Positions 34,430-45,559 of a DNA stretch of 64,000 nucleotides are shown here, one piece after another. Where the stretch lies: contig JAQJVL010000285.1 in assembly GCA_035578905.1 (NCBI GenBank), forward strand, positions 408,001 through 472,000, written 5' to 3'. The translations under genes were made by a program, and so were the position numbers. The DNA comes from Stictocephala bisonia (taxonomy: Eukaryota; Arthropoda; Insecta; Hemiptera; Membracidae). The first letter of the stretch is position 1; every line of letters begins with the position of its first letter. The notes under the pieces were generated by a model, which made no database searches, had not been told where the DNA came from, and worked only from the letters and a program-made list of their open reading frames with translations.

Positions 34430-34860
34430 TACTGAACTGCCTGACAGTTTCAATAGCGGATGTCCTGTTGCATCTAGGAGTACCTTATCACTACCCGAGA
34501 AGTCTATCAGCCGATAAGGTCACGGACGCGTGTGGGGCGAGGTTGTAAGTAACCCGGGTGAAAGGACTCTATTACGGCAGGCACCCACTCGAGGTCTGTA
34601 AATAAACAGCGGCCTGAGATATTATATAGCGGCAGGGCACAATCGGCCGTCGTCCATCGACCATTATACAGCGTCTCCTGGTCTGTATTTTACGGCAAGA
34701 GTTGTTGCGCCGACAAATGGTCGGCGATCGAGATTTACTGTTACGAACACCGGACCGCTTGATTAACCGGACAGGATCACGCCAGGCTCTCGGCTGCTTA
34801 TGGGTTATTGATTGGTCTGTCCGATAAACACGTTAGCCAGGAGAGTGGCAGTAGGTAAAA
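34430..34860. promoter_or_regulatory. Candidate conserved noncoding block
   Basis: About 430 bp of complex, CpG-bearing single-copy sequence with no open frame. It contains CCATTATACAGC, TTTTACGGCAAG, TATTACGGCAGG, TTGATTAACC and GGTTATTGATTGG words. The mirror CAAATGGTCGGCGATCG / GCAGGGCACAATCGGCCG is imperfect. It looks like enhancer-type sequence, but only comparison can show conservation. Confidence 0.3.
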
Positions 34861-35843
34861 TATCCTCAGGATCTTAGTTGATGGTATTTTAATATGTTTA
34901 ACAGCGTAAACTAAGTCTTAATATCACGTGCAATTAAGTTTTGTGTTGTTGTATTTCAACACTACAAGTATTGTATGGAGAAAATAAAGTATAACAGATT
35001 TGGTAATGCACTTCTAAAAGCATATGTTTACATACGTCAATACGTACGTTAGAGGAGTAGGCAATCGAAAACGTACGTCAAGTTAGTGGACTCGTACACT
35101 AGATGGGATGTAATCGAGTAGATGGAATTGTTCACCCCCAGAACTCACCACACTAAGAACTGACGACCTCCGGAATTAAATCTTCCCTTCAGGTGGTGGA
35201 AGAGTTTTCCTAGGAGTTTCCAAATACAGTACTTGTAGTGAATGAAATATTGTCATATAACAAACTTTTCTCTGTAAAGACAAAATCGTTTAGAATAGAA
35301 TGTACGTTCTACAAGATAAAATGTACTATCCAATCGATGTATGCTCTAATACAACTTATCAGGGTGAAATTAAAATCACAATTTAAATCCTGGAGAGGAC
35401 AGTTATAAGATAACGTACCTTATATTTATATGGCATTGGAAAACTCATGTTCATTTTATATGGAGAGTTTATATGGCCACTCAAGTGCAACACACTAAAG
35501 TAGTGATATAATTTAACTGTTGAAATATGTAGAGTGATAAATGAATCAAGACAACAAATGTTCTCCAAACACCTGTAAAGATCTATAAAGGGTAACATTT
35601 GCTAAGTGCAATTAACATATGAAATTAATTTGTTATATCTACTTTAAGAATATTACCGCGATCATAAAACTAAAGCTGTTTAATATACCAAGTGTGCATT
35701 ACACAACATAATTTATAAGCAAAATATACTATGCACAAATAGAATACAACGGTAAAAGATAAACTAACTGTCTTATTTCGGTAAACAAACTCAGTATCAC
35801 TGTAAGCTACAACTGTCGGGTGGAGTGCTAACCCAGCTCAAGT
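34861..35843. other. AT-rich stretch, nothing recognised
   Basis: No gene or repeat copy. A CGTACGT-rich patch occurs at 35030-35085. The 71-codon minus-strand frame 35383-35598 has no motif. Confidence 0.45.
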
Positions 35844-36700
35844 GCTGTCATATCATCTGTCTCTGTTTGTGTGATATATCATCCAGCGAGCAACTGTACT
35901 GGGCTCACATATATGTGTACACCTCATACTACTTCAGTGTACCTCACAGCCACCAAATGATTGTTTGTAAGGACAGTTACTGTATATGGAGCTGTCATAT
36001 CATCTGTCTCTGTTTGTGTGATATATCATCCAGCGGAGCAACTGTACTTGGCTCACATATATGTGTACACCTCATACTACTTCAGTGTACCTCACAGCCA
36101 CCAAATGATTGTTTGTAAGGACAGTTACTGTATATGGAGCTGTCATATCATCTGTCTCTGTTTGTGTGATATATCATCCAGCGAGCAACTGTACTTGGCT
36201 CACATATATGTGTACACCTCATACTACTTCAGTGTACTTCACAGCCACCAAATGATTGTTTGTAAGGACAGTTACTGTATATGGAGCTGTCATATCATCT
36301 GTCTCTGTTTGTGTGATATATCATACAGCGGAGCAACTGTACTTGGCTCACATATATGTGTACACCTCACACTGCTCCGGTGTACACTCACAGCCACCAA
36401 ATGATTGTTTGTAAGGACAGTTACTGTAAATGGAGCTGTCATATCATCTGTCTCTGTGTGATATATCATACAGCGGAGCAACTGTACTTAACTCACATAT
36501 ATGTGTACACCTCATACTGCTCCGGTGTACACTCACAGCCACCAAATGATTGTTTGTAAGGACAGTTGGTGGATATGGAGCTGTCATATCATCTGTCTCT
36601 GTTTGTGTGATATATCATACAGCGGAGCAACTGTACTTAACTCACATATATGTGTACACCTCATACTGCTCCAGTGTACTCTTACAGCCACCAAATGACT
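35844..36700. repeat. 147-bp satellite-like array, six units
   Basis: Units begin with GCTGTCATATCATCTGTCTC at 35844, 35991, 36139, 36286, 36435 and 36580, giving spacings of 147, 148, 147, 149 and 145. Units 1-3 and 4-6 form two subtypes (ATCATCCAGCG versus ATCATACAGCG; ACTACTTC versus ACTGCTCC). The 147-codon frame across it is the repeat in frame. Confidence 0.97.
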
Positions 36701-37699
36701 TTTATTTTATTAAAAGAAAAGTCTTATGCTATGGTTTAAGCTTAAAGGCTGATTTTTATTACTCTAATAAAAAACAGAGTACGTTTATGGCTATAGTATC
36801 ATATTAAAAAAAAGTAAAGTTTATTGTTTACAATCTATAGCTGTGGCAATCTTTTCTTCGAAAACATATTAATGGCAAAGAAAATTATATGAGGGTTTAT
36901 AGCTTACTTCCTGAATATATTTACAACTGTAAAAAAAAATTATCCAAGCTGGAAAATGATTCATAATATCCTAATTTATTGACCAACACATCCACTTCTT
37001 AAGCTTATATTTCGTTTTTATCGCTAAAATTTCTCAACTAGTATGATACAAATTTTTGTTAAGGTTTTTATTTATTTAAAAAATAAACTAACAACGTATT
37101 ATGAATCCTAGACAATAATTTATTTTCAATCATTTTCTTATAGCTTTCAGGGATTGCTGTCTAATTTTAACAGCCCCACGCTTTCCTATCGAATTGAATT
37201 AAATTCCTCAACAACAAAAATAAAAACTCTTATTACCCCTAGTAAAGTATACCACTTAGGCCTGTCGTGAAATAAAAACATAGCATAGACAATTTATACA
37301 ACCCTGAAACGAAAAAATAAATATTTTACTAGTTAAAAAAAATTTGTTACCCATCCGGTGTCAGATGTCAGCCTGCGTCTTCCCTAGTAGAGATTTAGGC
37401 TCTAGGAACCTAGGAATTGCACGCTGACTGAGCGATCAGACAAGAACTTTCCAATCTTACGTAGTAAATTTTATTTCAACAAATTGAAACACTCTCTTTC
37501 CCACGCGCACACCGTAAAATCAACATAAAAGTATATTTCTTCTCATTATCACTTGGTCATTTCCAATAATTACACTTAATTCAGGTTATTATAAGTAAAA
37601 ATCCCTTTTAATTTTAATTGTTATTCTTTAATTAATAATTTTCATATGTTATTCTTCTTTTATTTGTTTAATTATAATTATTGAATATTTTATAGTGTA
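36701..37699. other. AT-rich stretch, nothing recognised
   Basis: A and T tracts with no open frame of note. 37350-37440 is slightly more complex. Confidence 0.45.
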
Positions 37700-38150
37700 C
37701 ACGGCACAAAAAGAAGATTCCGAATGGGAAATGGTTGCAGACATTTCCCACAGATAACAAACGTTAATGAGCGTCCAAGACCGCCTTAATCCCACTGTGT
37801 TAAGGATATTAAATTAACCCAGACCTAGTGCCTGACTCCCCTCCCTGCTTCCTGCTCTTGTTTCCTTCACACCACGGATCTGCCCTTATTGTCCGGCCAA
37901 TACATCAGTGTCGGGCCTATTAGTGACGGGGGGGGGGGGTGGAGGGGCGAGATTGATGTGCGCCTGTGGCCTGTGCACACGTTACAGCGCATTACATCCC
38001 TATAAACTGGCCCGGACATGGTTTGGGAGGGACGACTGTCATAGTTCCCTTGACTTGTGTTTCCGTGGGGCCTAAATAATGTGCCACCAACAGTCCAGTG
38101 TATTGGTCAGCGACAGCTGCGTGATTGACCATTAACTTACTGGGTAAGGT
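37700..38150. promoter_or_regulatory. Candidate conserved noncoding block with G tract
   Basis: Complex, GC-richer sequence including an uninterrupted G run followed by GGAGGGG (about 37927-37948), which could fold as a quadruplex. Other words are AACGTTAATGAGCG, CCCTTATTGTCCGG and CCATTAACTTACTGG. It has no open frame and no second copy. A regulatory role is inferred. Confidence 0.3.
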
Positions 38151-38289
38151 CAAGCTTGCAGATACAAAGATTTATAGAGAAATATAATTGTTTACGTTTT
38201 CATACAACTTAGTTCAACGTAAACAACCCATTATAGATAGGTCGCTTAGGAATTGACCTACTGAATGCATTGGTTATATGCACTAAGTG

Positions 38290-38430
38290 GTGGAAGTGAG
38301 ATAGAGAAGTACTCTTATCCCACTGAGTAATTCCATTTAAAAATTGTAATGACAACTAGTCCGACAGAAGGCCACGTGCTGACGGCGCTATAGCAAGCCC
38401 CGCTCATTACGTCATTAGCTGCATTGTGCC
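38290..38430 (-). repeat. Inverse partner of 34110-34250
   Basis: The reverse complement follows the same order of words as the 34.1-kb copy, including AATTTTTAAATGGAATTAC. About 4 kb separates them. Confidence 0.75.
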
Positions 38431-38832
38431 TTGGTTGGTTTGACTATACCTACGAATCAAGCTGTTGTTAGACAATAAATTATAAGATGACCTAACCTAT
38501 TAACAAAGTTCACCATAGACGTCCAAGTAGACATGTCGGATGATCGTGAATTTCTCCCCATCACCTACCTTCTAACCACTTCCTTAATATTAAATTATAA
38601 CAATTTCACTAAGATTAATGTTTCAAAGATAATAAAACACAAAAGTCCTTGAGTTGGAACTTATTAAATTAAATTTAAAAAAATATTTAGTTAATAAATG
38701 AAGCAAATATATTGTATTTCCTTCCACTACGAATTTACTTTCTCCTGCATAATAAAAGCCCCCACATGCAGACTGAGAAACGATGAAGACTAGAAATTTG
38801 ATTTGGAATTCGTTTTCTAATTATTGATTTGG

Positions 38833-38973
38833 ACCTTTTCTGGGTAATTCGCTACCATAACTTTGGTCGTTTGTTTAGGTTATGTTAGGTTTATTTATGT
38901 AAGTTTAGGTTTGGGTTGGTTATGTTAGGTTAACCTAACTTGTGGTTATGGTAGTGAATTAACGGAAAAGATC
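38833..38973. mobile_element. MITE family F, short internally deleted member
   Basis: Left end GACCTTTTCTGGGTAATTC..GCTACCATAAC and right end GTTATGGTAGTGAATTAACG..GAAAAGATC are mirror images and match the family F termini. The middle consists only of TTAGGTT-rich sequence, so the 200-bp core found in other copies is missing. Confidence 0.8.
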
Positions 38974-39112
38974 CATTGATTTTTTAGTGCTCAATGGACG
39001 GGTAGTTCAAAAGACTCTTCTAGGCTTCCTTGTCAGGTGGTCCACTCTGATTCATACGTTCCCATCTGTATAGCCTAGGCTCGTGTGAACCGGTGATTGA
39101 AGTTGAAAACGT

Positions 39113-39260
39113 AAGAAAAGGCCCAGAAAAGATTATTAATTTCTGATCGATTACAGATAAAGCAATAAAGCTTGGCATAAGTTGATTAATTGCTGAGACA
39201 AGTTTTATTGCTTTATCTGTAATCGTTCATAAATTAATAATCTGTTCCGGGACTTTTCTT
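39113..39260. mobile_element. Foldback element, 63-bp arms
   Basis: 39113-39175 and 39198-39260 are nearly perfect reverse complements (GATTATTAATTT, CGATTACAGATAAAGCAATA, AAGAAAAG ends) around a loop of 22 nt. Arm identity is about 90% by eye. Transcribed, it would form a pre-miRNA-sized or longer hairpin. As DNA it is a typical foldback/MITE. The minus-strand frame 39227-39505 is not called. Confidence 0.9.
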
Positions 39261-40229
39261 CCACACTGTAAATAATACGTTGATAACATTAAATTAGTAG
39301 TAATTAAGTAAATACACTCAAATATTTTCCCCAGAAATTTTATTGAGTACCAGCAAATTATTTTTGACAATATTGACTTTATCTGTGAAAAATCAATACT
39401 GTATAGGAGCACATATATCAGTTGAACAAATGTCAAAATACGACATTTCGAGATAAAAACTGCACCATGTTGAATGAGTGGTTTGTTTATGGCAGTTGGC
39501 AGCAATAAATGTGCCTCTGTCTGTGTAATGTGAAGTTATCGGCCAAAGGGTTGCTGCCATATCTGATACATCACATCCATTCTCGGATATCTCCTCTCTT
39601 CATGACTGCTACTATCGTCTCGTTAGCGAGTGGTCATAGTCGAGGCGCTACTTTAACCGTGTAGCTAGACGGTCCATGGAAAGAAATTAATACTATAAGA
39701 AGTGTTTAAATATATACATTATAAAATCGTTTACAACTTATGCAACTGCAATTGATTTCTAATACACTTGGTATGTCCAAATATGCTACGGATACAATTT
39801 TTCGTATTTTTTTAGAAATTCAATTTATCTAGTACATATTTAAGAGGAATATGATTATACAAAGCTTTTTATATCGCAAAAACGTTTAGAGAACATGATT
39901 GATGTTTGTAACACTCTAAGAAAAATTTAAAAAAAAGAAAAATGTCTAGAACCTTTGTCAAAACTCAGTAAAATTTAAATATTAAACGTACAAAATAAGT
40001 GACTTTTGTAAACGAAATTAGCAATATTGATATTACGTACAAAATAATTTATTTATGTATGTTTCAATTGAAAATATTTCTTTGTTTAACTAGTAACCCC
40101 TCAAAAAAATATTTATTTCACAGTAAATATTGTAGTAACGCTTAATTTAAAAAAACTAATATTAGAATAATTGTGTTCAATAAAGGAATCACATTTATCC
40201 GGAAACGTCAAAAATTCTTTGTTATTAAT
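39261..40229. other. AT-rich stretch, nothing recognised
   Basis: 39540-39680 is slightly more complex. The rest is AT-rich without motif. Confidence 0.45.
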
Positions 40230-41692
40230 TTAAGCTTTAATTAAAAAGTTTTTTCTAAAATGTGTGACAAAGGGAATATAACCACTTCACCAAGTACACA
40301 CGACATGTATAAAGAACTCTCATATTTTGTTGTGTTGGATTGTGGTATTTTTACTACTGTATCAAATGAAAATAAAAATAAATAAATTTTATTTTTAAAT
40401 AAAAATAATTATGAAATGATATATCATAAATATAATTTATAAATATTTTTCTAAGCAATTCATGAAAAAGACAATTTGACTCACAAAATATTCCAAATTC
40501 ACTATTAAAAAACCGAGTAAGCCATGAAGCATAAGCTTACACAATAAAATGTCTGTATAATATCATACAGTATCTGAAGAAAACTATTTCTTGGTTTAAA
40601 CAATTGATTCCTTGTTTCAAAAATGGTTCAGTTATTGGTGATGTAGAATAAAATAAAGCTTAAAGACATATTTTGAAACGCCATACCAAACAACGTAAGA
40701 ATCAACCAATCCTAAATCAAACAACAAGCTCCAACTAAGCTATAAATTCATGGTGAACATACACACAAGAGAGATGTATGTCGGCTTGTCAAAACCTGTT
40801 GGGATATATATCAATATTCAATGTTATGAGTAAATAATAAAACAGGACTGGTAGTAAATCATCAGGACACAGGAGATATGAAAGCTGTTATGGAGACATT
40901 TGTTGTAGATGCCATCTTGCCATGGGGTTGGCATGCTATAAAATTGATAAAACTGGTGTTTTATGAGTTCATTAAGAGGGTGGTTAGGAGGTTATGTCGT
41001 CCATTGTGGTGCTGATAGCGGTTTGTGCTGAGCGCTGAGCGCCGCTGACTCCATATGCCACCCACTCACCCAACCAGGAGACAAACATGTTTGCCAAAAC
41101 TGTAAACTGAGCTGAAAATGTCTACTTTTACTAATTTTTTTAATAGTTGATCTAGAATATATGTCATTAGTCGGTGCAGAAATTATGTTTACCCGAGTGT
41201 AAAGGTTGTTTACTAAGAAACTAAATAAATGGCCTATGAAAAATCCAATCTCACTATTGTTTTCCTCGTTTAAATTTACTTTATGACATCATACTCATTT
41301 AATAATTTCAATCATACGTTTCAATAATTTTTACTCTAGTAGGAACAAAAAAGTATCGGTAATTTTACTGTGCATCAACTTCACACGTTTATTTAAAAAA
41401 ATCGTTATTGTATAACATTTATATTTTAATACGTAGTTAAAAGGGACGATTTCTAGAAGTTTAATAAATATCAGGATATTACATTTTTAAGAACAAAAGT
41501 TCTTATCAATTTCCTGAAACAAATTGATTTTCATGGCTTATATAGGTCATAAAATTAAATGCTTGGTCTTATTGTAATCCTTATGACATGTATAGTTAAG
41601 ATACATTACTATTATATGTGTACGTAAGTACAGTGATTTTAAATCAATTGAGAGTTAAAATTGCGTAATTTTAAAATCTTACATAATTTTAC
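40230..41692 (+). repeat. Large inverted repeat, left arm
   Basis: About 1.45 kb that is the reverse complement of 42400-43797. Matches run through the whole arm. Examples are TTCACTATTAAAAAACCGAG against the mirrored right arm, GGGTTGGCATGCTATAAAAT, GGTGCTGATAGCGGTTTGTG, ACAAACATGTTTGCCAAAAC and GAAATTATTAAATGAGTATG. Identity looks above 90% in the inner two thirds and lower toward the outer end. There is no open frame, so it does not encode a transposase. Confidence 0.95.
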
Positions 41693-42399
41693 TCCTTACA
41701 TAATCTATTTAAGCAATGTTTTTATCGCGCTCATCCCTTGTTTCTGCATCAGTTTTAATGATTGAGGTGTTAACAAATTTACCCTTATTCGCAGTTGTCC
41801 AGTAAGGTGTTTATTCTTCAATTATTCTACCCTGAAAGAAACGTGAAGCCCTCAAAGTAAGTTTTTCTGCTATAAGAATAACATGGAGAGATATTTAAAT
41901 TAGTCAAAAATTACCGCTGTTTAAATGTAAACAATGAAGTATAATAAATTTTAGAACGTCAATGATGACATTTACAATATTAAGAAGGTTAGATCTTACA
42001 TAAATTTTGTGATATTCAGTTATTAAAAAATAAATTGATACAGTGAAGGTTTTGTTTGATCTATAGATATGAAACAAAGGCATGTCTGGTTTTTTCTCTG
42101 TCTATGTCTTTGTCACATAGACAGAGAAGCCTGGGGTGTCCGTGTTGGGTGGTAGTCAGGTTCCGGGGTCTGTAAGGAAGAGAACTGAGTATCTGGCTTG
42201 TCAGTTAACTGAAAATCAGACCAATACTAACTGATTTAGATTCCACGTATAGCAGTAGGTCCTTTATCTGCCCTGGCAATTGGGATATTCAAAAATGGTC
42301 TTTTCTGAGATAATAAAACCAGGCCAATATTAATAAACAAATCTAAGTTTATGCCTACTATCGCATTAATATTTTATTACCTGGTTGACAGGAATGTTT
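41693..42399. other. Spacer of the large inverted repeat
   Basis: About 700 bp between the arms. The left half is AT-rich with no match. The right half holds family S (42100-42320). A small perfect mirror TCTCTGTCTATG..CATAGACAGAGA lies at 42096-42127. Confidence 0.8.
42100..42320 (+). mobile_element. SINE-like family S, copy in the inverted-repeat spacer
   Basis: GGGGTGTCCGTGTTGG, GGTAGTCAGG, CTTGTCAGTTAACTGAAAAT, CAGACCAATACTA, GCAGTAGGTCC and CCCTGGCAATTGGG follow the family order. The 3' end is missing after TTTTCTGAG. Confidence 0.75.
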
Positions 42400-43797
42400 A
42401 CTAAAAGATTTTAAAATAACATAATTTTAAATTTAATTTATTTAAAATCACTGAATTTACGTACACATATAATAGTAATGTATCGTAACTATACATGTCA
42501 TAAGGTTACAACGTAACCATGTAATCAATTTTATGACTTCTATAAGCCACGAAAATGTTGTTTCAGGAAATTGATAAGAACTTTTCTTCTTAAAAATTTA
42601 ATATCCTGAAATTTATTAAACTTGTAGAAATCGTCCCTTTTAACTACGTATTAAAATATAAATGTGATACAATAACGATTTTTTAAATAAACGTGTGAAG
42701 TTGATGCACAGTAAAATTACCGATACTTTTTTGTTCCTACTAGAATAAAAATTATTGAAACGTATGATTGAAATTATTAAATGAGTATGAAGTCACAACG
42801 TAAATTTAAACAAGGAAAACAATAGTGAGATTGGATTTGTCATAGGCCATTTAGTTTCTCAGTAAACAACTTTACACTCTGGTAAACAATATTGCTGCAC
42901 CGACTAATGACATATATTCTAGATCAACTATTAAAAAAATTAGTAAAAGTAGACATTTTCAGCTCAGTTTACAGTTTTGGCAAACATGTTTGTCTCCTGG
43001 TTGGGTGAGTGGGTGGCATATGGAGTCAGCGGCGCTCAGCGCTCAGCACAAACCGCTATCAGCACCACAATGGACGACATAACCTCCTAACCACCCTCTT
43101 AATGAACTCATAAAACACCAGTTTTATCAATTTTATAGCATGCCAACCCCATGGCAAGATGGCATCTACAACAAATGTCTCCATAACAGCTTTCATATCT
43201 CCTGTGTCCTGTTTTACTTTTTTACTACCAGTCCTGTTTTATTATTTACTCATAACATTGAATATTGATATACATCCCAACAGGTTTTGACAAGCCGACA
43301 TACATCTCTCTTGTGTGTATGTTCACCATGAATTTATAGCTTAGTTGGAGCTTGTTGTTTGATTTAGGTATTGGTTGATTCTTACGTTGTTTGGTATGGC
43401 GTTTTAAAATATGTCTTTATGCTTTATTTTATTCTATATCACCAATATCTGAACCGTTTTTGAAACAAGGAATCAATTTTATTACGTAGGCTTATATTTC
43501 ATGGTTTACTCATTTTTTTAATAGTGAATTTGGAATATTTTGTGAGTCAAATTGTCTTTTTCATGAATTGCGTAGACAAATATTTTAAAATTATATTTAT
43601 GATATGTCACTCCATAATTATTTTTATTTAAAAATAAAATTTATTAATTTTTATTTTCATTTGATAGTAAAAATACCACAATCCAACACAACAAAATTTG
43701 AGAGTTCTGTATACATGTCGCAATACTTGGTAAATTGGTTATATTCCAGATTGTCTCACATTTAATAAATAGTTTTTTTAATTAGCATAAGAACTTA
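42400..43797 (-). repeat. Large inverted repeat, right arm
   Basis: Reverse complement of 40230-41692. The homologous block at 43000-43200 also aligns with 29280-29395, so that segment exists three times. Small indels distinguish the arms: a TTTTTTAC insertion near 43215, and a missing stretch around 43470 where the left arm has TGTCTGTATAATATCATAC. Confidence 0.95.
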
Positions 43798-43917
43798 TGA
43801 ATGCTTGGGAAGAATTATTTATTTTTAAAGAAAAATTTAGGGATCATAATAAATTAATGAATGGACATGTTAATTTCGATTCAAAATATTTTTTAATAAT
43901 GTATTTTCAACGACTAA

Positions 43918-44168
43918 AACAGAAGTAACAGCCAATAGGAATTAACCAATAATATCACAGCAGCCTGCATTTTGACGATTCCAGCTAATGGGGTCACGTG
44001 ATCATAGGCCTATAAATTGAGTTCTTGAACACCATTTTCCATTCTTTTGTGAATCCCTCTGGTCTGAGAAAGGTGAGCGTGGTTCACCGAAATCGATCAC
44101 CATACAATTTGTGCATTTTGCGCTTATATGGTAATAAATTTGTGTTGTGTGACGTTTACTTGTACTGT
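43918..44168 (+). repeat. Dispersed repeat family G, copy 1
   Basis: CAGAAGTAACAGCCAATAGG, AACCAATAAT, GTGAATCCCTCTGGTCTGAG, CACCGAAATCGATCACCAT, TTTGTGCATTTTG and TTGTGTTGTG recur in order at 53595-53772, and the central word at 48555. The CTGAG..GGTG..CACCGAAA arrangement resembles the 3' tail of some Penelope-like or other retroelements (recollection). Confidence 0.75.
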
Positions 44169-44559
44169 TCACAGTTTATAAACAATTTTTAAATTTAAGC
44201 TTAATTTAATAAAATATATTTTTTGACGTTCTTTAGTAGTGTCTACTTCGAAGGCAACCATTGAACGGTCCCCATCTTGGTATTAAGACGAGGACCGATC
44301 ATAGAACCTACCATTTACAATCTCCACAACGCTTTGTTCCCAAGTAGCTGGGTTACAACACTGTGCCAATAGTGCCGAAAATTATTACGGACTGAATCGT
44401 TGAAATAGAAGCCTTAACTTTCTTGACACTTAACTATGTTTCTAATAAAAATGTGATTATTGATTTTAAATACATACTTATAAACTGAATATCCTTTACA
44501 AATGATTATAATTTAATTACAATTGTTAAATTTATTAGCTGATATTTCACTGCAACCTC

Positions 44560-44625
44560 TTTTCACAACGTACGTGTAGGCTATAACAGTAGCATTGTCC
44601 CACCCACCCGCCCATACAACTTGGT
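44560..44625. repeat. Single minisatellite M-like unit
   Basis: ACGTACGTGTAGG then CCCACCCACCCGCCCATACA resembles one unit of family M. It is isolated, not in an array. Confidence 0.6.
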
Positions 44626-44639
44626 TTTGGTGTTTTTCA

Positions 44640-45150
44640 TGAAGCGAACATCTTCCTTTAGCCTCAGTGCTGTTCCGAATCGAACGTTGCTCTTATGGGA
44701 CTTAAATCCAAGACTAAAGTTTAATTTCGTGGCATGAACAATGGTCTGGCTGACCCATTACCAACCAGGATAGTAAACTCACAAGGGTGGGGCTGTGATG
44801 ACAAAATGACAGCCCTGGCAGACACCTGCCCTCCGGGGAAAGACGTTATCGTTTCAGGAGGAAGTTTAAACGAGCACTCGACCCATTGGAATAAAGTGGC
44901 CATGTCTAATTTTATTGCCATTAAAAACAACAGCAAGGACAAATGAAATGTCCGGCTGTAGAGTTAATGGGCTCTAATTACAGATGAAAATCTAGCCGGG
45001 ACTTAAATTACAGGCTGCCTCCAATCCGTCATCATTAGGCCAGGCCAGGCGCCGCCGTGAGGCCCGACGACTGAGTACCTTATAATACCTGTCAGTAATG
45101 GGGAAGGTCAGAGAGGCTTACACATGTCGGCAACTATCTTATTACATGTT
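44640..45150. promoter_or_regulatory. Candidate conserved noncoding block
   Basis: About 500 bp of complex sequence with homeodomain-type words (CTCTAATTACAGATG, TTAATGGGC), TTTTATTGCCATTAAAAAC, a SOX-like AACAATGG and an E-box-like CACCTG. Overlapping frames on both strands (44721-44942 minus, 44734-44946 plus) have no known domain. It is the best single-copy candidate for conservation near the inverted repeat. Confidence 0.35.
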
Positions 45151-45302
45151 GTACATCTGTGGGAACAATAGTAATCAGTTGACAAAACTGATTTGCAGAT
45201 GTGAACCGGTCTATAAAATCATTGAACGGAATAAACTTAAAATAATAAAATAGTATAAATAAAAAGTTGTAAATGTTTAATAATCTGCAATACTTATAAT
45301 GT

Positions 45303-45397
45303 AGACAGAGCCTGAGGCCGAGCTGTCTAAGGTGTCAGATCTTTACCTGTGATAGAGGTAACGCAAGTTCGAATCTCCCTCCACCTGTAAATAGTTG
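45303..45397 (+). mobile_element. SINE family T head
   Basis: GAGGCCGAGCTGTCTAAGG (A box) and AGTTCGAATCTCC (B box) align with the SINE at 21811. The body that should follow is absent, but its tail is found at 47163, beyond a LINE and minisatellite block. Confidence 0.75.
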
Positions 45398-45487
45398 AAA
45401 TAAAAACCTATGGACAAATTAAACTATCAATTGATCACAATTTAGACCAATTTTTTCATTGTTGTCCTGAAAAATTTAAGGAGCCTC

Positions 45488-45525
45488 AGTGCTACTGTAC
45501 GTGTACGGGTGGGTGGGAGAATCAT
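45488..45525. repeat. One minisatellite M unit, inverse orientation
   Basis: GCTACTGTACGTGTACGGGT followed by GGGTGGGAG is a family M unit. It touches the 5' truncation point of the LINE below, while the array at 46720 is in the other orientation. Confidence 0.8.
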
Positions 45526-45559
45526 CATGGAATCCGAAGAGTTGCATTGAGTTGGATAT

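Noticed and set aside
35961..36404. 147-codon plus-strand frame with repeated Cys-rich segments
   Set aside because: It is the 147-bp satellite (divisible by three) read in frame. Units with different lengths break it.
39227..39505. 92-codon minus-strand frame
   Set aside because: It begins inside the right arm of the foldback element and shows no motif.
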